Source: an uncultured Verrucomicrobiota bacterium | GTDB lineage: Bacteria > Verrucomicrobiota > Verrucomicrobiia > Limisphaerales > UBA1319 | Length of the DNA: 64,000 nucleotides | Direction: 5' to 3' | NCBI GenBank assembly: GCA_903845125.1 | Contig: CAIMWS010000506.1 | Span: 33,520 to 97,519 of the forward strand | Shown: piece by piece, positions 61,913 through 64,000 of the stretch | Layout: the number at the start of each line of letters is the position of its first letter | Numbering within the stretch: the stretch's first letter is position 1 | Position numbers and translations under genes: made by a program | The notes under the pieces: model-generated | What the model saw: only the letters and a program-made list of their open reading frames with translations | Databases searched by the model: none | What the model was told of the DNA's origin: nothing

Positions 61913-63778
61913 ATGAAACCCAGCCAAAAATTAGCCTGGTTATGGGTGGCGGCCGGTTGGCTGCTGCCGCATCCGGCCCTGCTGCCCAACCTGTTTTGCG
62001 CGTCGGAAGTCCTGGAGATCAAAACCGTCCAGCCGCCGCCCGAATGGGCGCTGCGCCAGCGGCACCTGCTGGACCAGATGGGACCCGCCGTCCGGGAATT
62101 TGTGGCCCGGTACACCCGGCCGGATGGCACCCTGATCTGGCGCGACCGCTGGCCGGGCATGGATGGATCGGATGACGGTTACGAGAGCTTCTATAATTTC
62201 AATCTGTATTATGCGCTGGGCGGGCCGGATGACCTGCTGGCCCTGTCCCAAAAACTTTGGGAGGCGGTGACCCGTCAATTCACCGCCTATGGCCAAATCC
62301 ACAATGAGTTCGACGGCTCCTATGATTGGATGCACCATGGCGAGGGCTACCAAAGTTTCTTCGGTTTCGGCCTGGCCGATCCCAACCTGCCCAAAGTCCG
62401 TGAACGCTCCCAGCGGTTCGCCGGACTGTATCTGAACGAGGACCCGCAGGCGATCAACTACGACCCGCGCTTGAAGCTCATGCGCTCGCCGCTCACCGGC
62501 AGCCGCGGGCCGCGCTGGGTGACCACCGCCGAGGATTGGAGCACCCACCGCGACGACCTGGCGCCCTACCCCTTGCCGTATGACGACATCCCGGGCGTGG
62601 TCAGTGGCCAGGCCTGGCTGGATGACGAAAAATTGCCGGCCATTCTCCAGGCGATCAACCGGCGCATGATGCGCAGCGATGTCCCCTTGAACCTCACGGC
62701 CACCAGCCTCTTCGCCGATGCCTATATGCACACCGGTGCCGGGAAATATAAACAATGGATCCTGGAGTATGTGGAGGCATGGCTGGAGCGGATGCGGCAG
62801 AACGGCGGCATCCTGCCGGACAACGTGGGGCCTTCCGGCAAAATCGGCGAGTTGATGGATGGCCAATGGTGGGGCGGATATTATGGGTGGCGCTGGCCGC
62901 ACGGCTTGCTCAATCAGATCGAATCCACGCTGATCGCCGCCATCAATGCCCGGCTGGTTTCAGGCAGTGACCGCTTCTTTGAGCTGCCCCGCTCGGTTCT
63001 GCGTGTGGTGGAGAAAAACAGCCGGATCGCGGATGGCCAAAGGCTCGTGCCTCATCGTTACGGCGGCCAGGGGTGGTATGATTACCGGCCCCTCAATCCC
63101 AGCTTCCTGATCCATTTGTGGTATTGGACGCAGGATCCCGACGACTACCAGCGCATCGAGCGCCTGGCCTGCACTGACGCCTGGCACCGGCTCCAATACC
63201 AAAAGGCCAAAGGCGATTTTGGTCATGAAGGCCCCTGGTTGCGTTTCATCGAAGGCCAATATGCCGAATATCCCCAGGACATTCTGCGGGCCACCTATGC
63301 CGAATCCCTCCGCCGGCTGGCGATGATCCGGGCGGACCGGTCCCTGGTGGAAGACCAGGATGTGCATCACTGGCAGCAGCGCAATCCCGTGGTGCTGGAA
63401 GGTTTGGTGCAAACCATGCTCGGCGCCCCCAACCACCTTTACCATGGCGGGTTGCTGCACTGCCGGGTCCGTTATTTCGATCCCCAGCGCCAGCGCGCCG
63501 GGATGCCGCGCGACACCGCCGCCCTGGTCGACCAGATCCGGCCCGACCGCATCTCGCTGGTGCTGGCCAACCTCCATTCCACTGAAGCCCGGGAGATCAT
63601 CCTGCAAGCCGGCGCCTTCGGGGAACATCGTTTCACGCGGGTTGAATTGGGGGGCCAAAATCTCCCCTGGGGTCAGTCCCGCTTGAAGATCCGCCTGGGG
63701 CCGGGAGCCGTGGGCCGCCTTGGTTTGGGCCTGGAGCTTTACTGCCATCCGCCCAGTTATGCGGCGCCGGTTTTCTGA
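61913..63778 (+). CDS. Large secreted protein, alpha-barrel-like, unknown family
   Basis: 621 residues. N-terminal signal (KLAWLWVAAGWLLPHPALLP). The rest reads as an alpha,alpha-barrel enzyme-like protein: GMDGSDDGYESFYNFNLYYALGG, GSYDWMHHGEGYQSFFGFGL, VPLNLTATSLFADAYMHTGAGKYKQWILEYVEAWLERM, MDGQWWGGYYGWRWPHGL, and a beta-rich C-terminus (RVRYFDPQRQRAG, ISLVLANLHSTE). Conserved aromatic and acidic patches suggest a carbohydrate-active enzyme, but I cannot assign a family or catalytic residues. Confidence 0.65.
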   Translation: MKPSQKLAWLWVAAGWLLPHPALLPNLFCASEVLEIKTVQPPPEWALRQRHLLDQMGPAVREFVARYTRPDGTLIWRDRWPGMDGSDDGYESFYNFNLYYALGGPDDLLALSQKLWEAVTRQFTAYGQIHNEFDGSYDWMHHGEGYQSFFGFGLADPNLPKVRERSQRFAGLYLNEDPQAINYDPRLKLMRSPLTGSRGPRWVTTAEDWSTHRDDLAPYPLPYDDIPGVVSGQAWLDDEKLPAILQAINRRMMRSDVPLNLTATSLFADAYMHTGAGKYKQWILEYVEAWLERMRQNGGILPDNVGPSGKIGELMDGQWWGGYYGWRWPHGLLNQIESTLIAAINARLVSGSDRFFELPRSVLRVVEKNSRIADGQRLVPHRYGGQGWYDYRPLNPSFLIHLWYWTQDPDDYQRIERLACTDAWHRLQYQKAKGDFGHEGPWLRFIEGQYAEYPQDILRATYAESLRRLAMIRADRSLVEDQDVHHWQQRNPVVLEGLVQTMLGAPNHLYHGGLLHCRVRYFDPQRQRAGMPRDTAALVDQIRPDRISLVLANLHSTEAREIILQAGAFGEHRFTRVELGGQNLPWGQSRLKIRLGPGAVGRLGLGLELYCHPPSYAAPVF

Positions 63779-64000
63779 CGCGGCCGGAGCCTCAATTTGC
63801 AAATGATTGCCGGACAGTGTATTGTGCCCTGGTGAATACGGCTTTCGGCCGCCTTTTTCGAAGGCCCCGTTGACTCACGGGAAAAAGACACCGGAGAACT
63901 CTGAGTAAGCAGGGTCGATGAACTCCAGTTCTCATGTTCTTTTTTGTTCTAAAGATTTGGCGTCCGGAAGCGAGCTAAATCGAGCAGGGGGCGAGCTGCG

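Noticed and set aside
1..64000. CRISPR arrays or transposons
   Set aside because: No regularly spaced repeat-spacer pattern and no transposase-like protein was seen; the only regular arrays are the short ones before mraZ.

Overview
The window is a GC-rich bacterial chromosome segment with dense, mostly protein-coding DNA. It most likely comes from Verrucomicrobiota, probably the Pedosphaera/Limisphaera side of the phylum; this is inferred from gene content, not from a marker tree. Supporting points are a verrucomicrobial-style pseudopilin ([24 protein letters not shown]), PQQ-like propellers with the WPQWRGP start, many secreted glycoside hydrolases, PEP-CTERM and matrixin-like proteases, a MurC-MurB fusion, a very divergent FtsZ, and a murein operon with an mDAP-type MurE. 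Layout: 1-857 holds the start of an ABC permease (minus strand). 992-2827 holds a CheY-like receiver, a stand-alone CheB methylesterase and a DUF1963 protein. 3079-7903 holds a pseudopilin and a giant GH2 enzyme. 7991-10074 (minus) is a yjfL-yjfM-yjfC-like operon (DUF350, lipoprotein, glutathionylspermidine-synthase-like ATP-grasp). 10179-19888 is a carbohydrate region: isochorismatase hydrolase, a glycosidase-like protein with a C-terminal F5/8 domain, a hexuronate-type MFS transporter, a PQQ propeller and a polysaccharide deacetylase-GH3 fusion. 20002-25382 (minus) holds a matrixin protease with a coupled partner, a phosphoesterase, an iron-type binding protein, a secreted beta-sandwich protein and an EF-hand protein.

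The core is a complete division and cell wall (dcw) cluster at 25785-46906, all on the plus strand: mraZ, an unknown gene, rsmH, ftsL, ftsI, murE, murF, mraY, murD, a LysM membrane protein, ftsW, murG, murC-murB, ddl, ftsQ, ftsA, ftsZ and an MnmC-like methyltransferase. Many neighbours overlap by 1-17 bases, which suggests translational coupling. Upstream of mraZ are five TGGGN-type boxes at exact 10-bp intervals, the expected MraZ operator, and further upstream three 11-bp repeats resembling DnaA boxes.

The right third is accessory: an NCS1 permease with a coupled 54-residue membrane peptide, a GH95-type enzyme, a Sel1 protein, a PEP-CTERM protease, tRNA-Thr(UGU), a TerB-like protein, a nuclease-fold/adenylyl cyclase fusion, an SPFH protein paired with a ribbon-helix-helix protein, a thioredoxin-like protein, a two-gene RNA repair cassette (RNA ligase plus HD-Pnk) and a large secreted protein of unknown family.

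The strongest leads are the FtsZ with an altered catalytic T7 loop, the PD-(D/E)XK-like/class III cyclase fusion, the deacetylase-GH3 fusion whose nucleophile position is Glu instead of Asp, the RNA repair pair, and the two repeat arrays in front of mraZ. No CRISPR array, insertion sequence, prophage or rRNA gene was seen.
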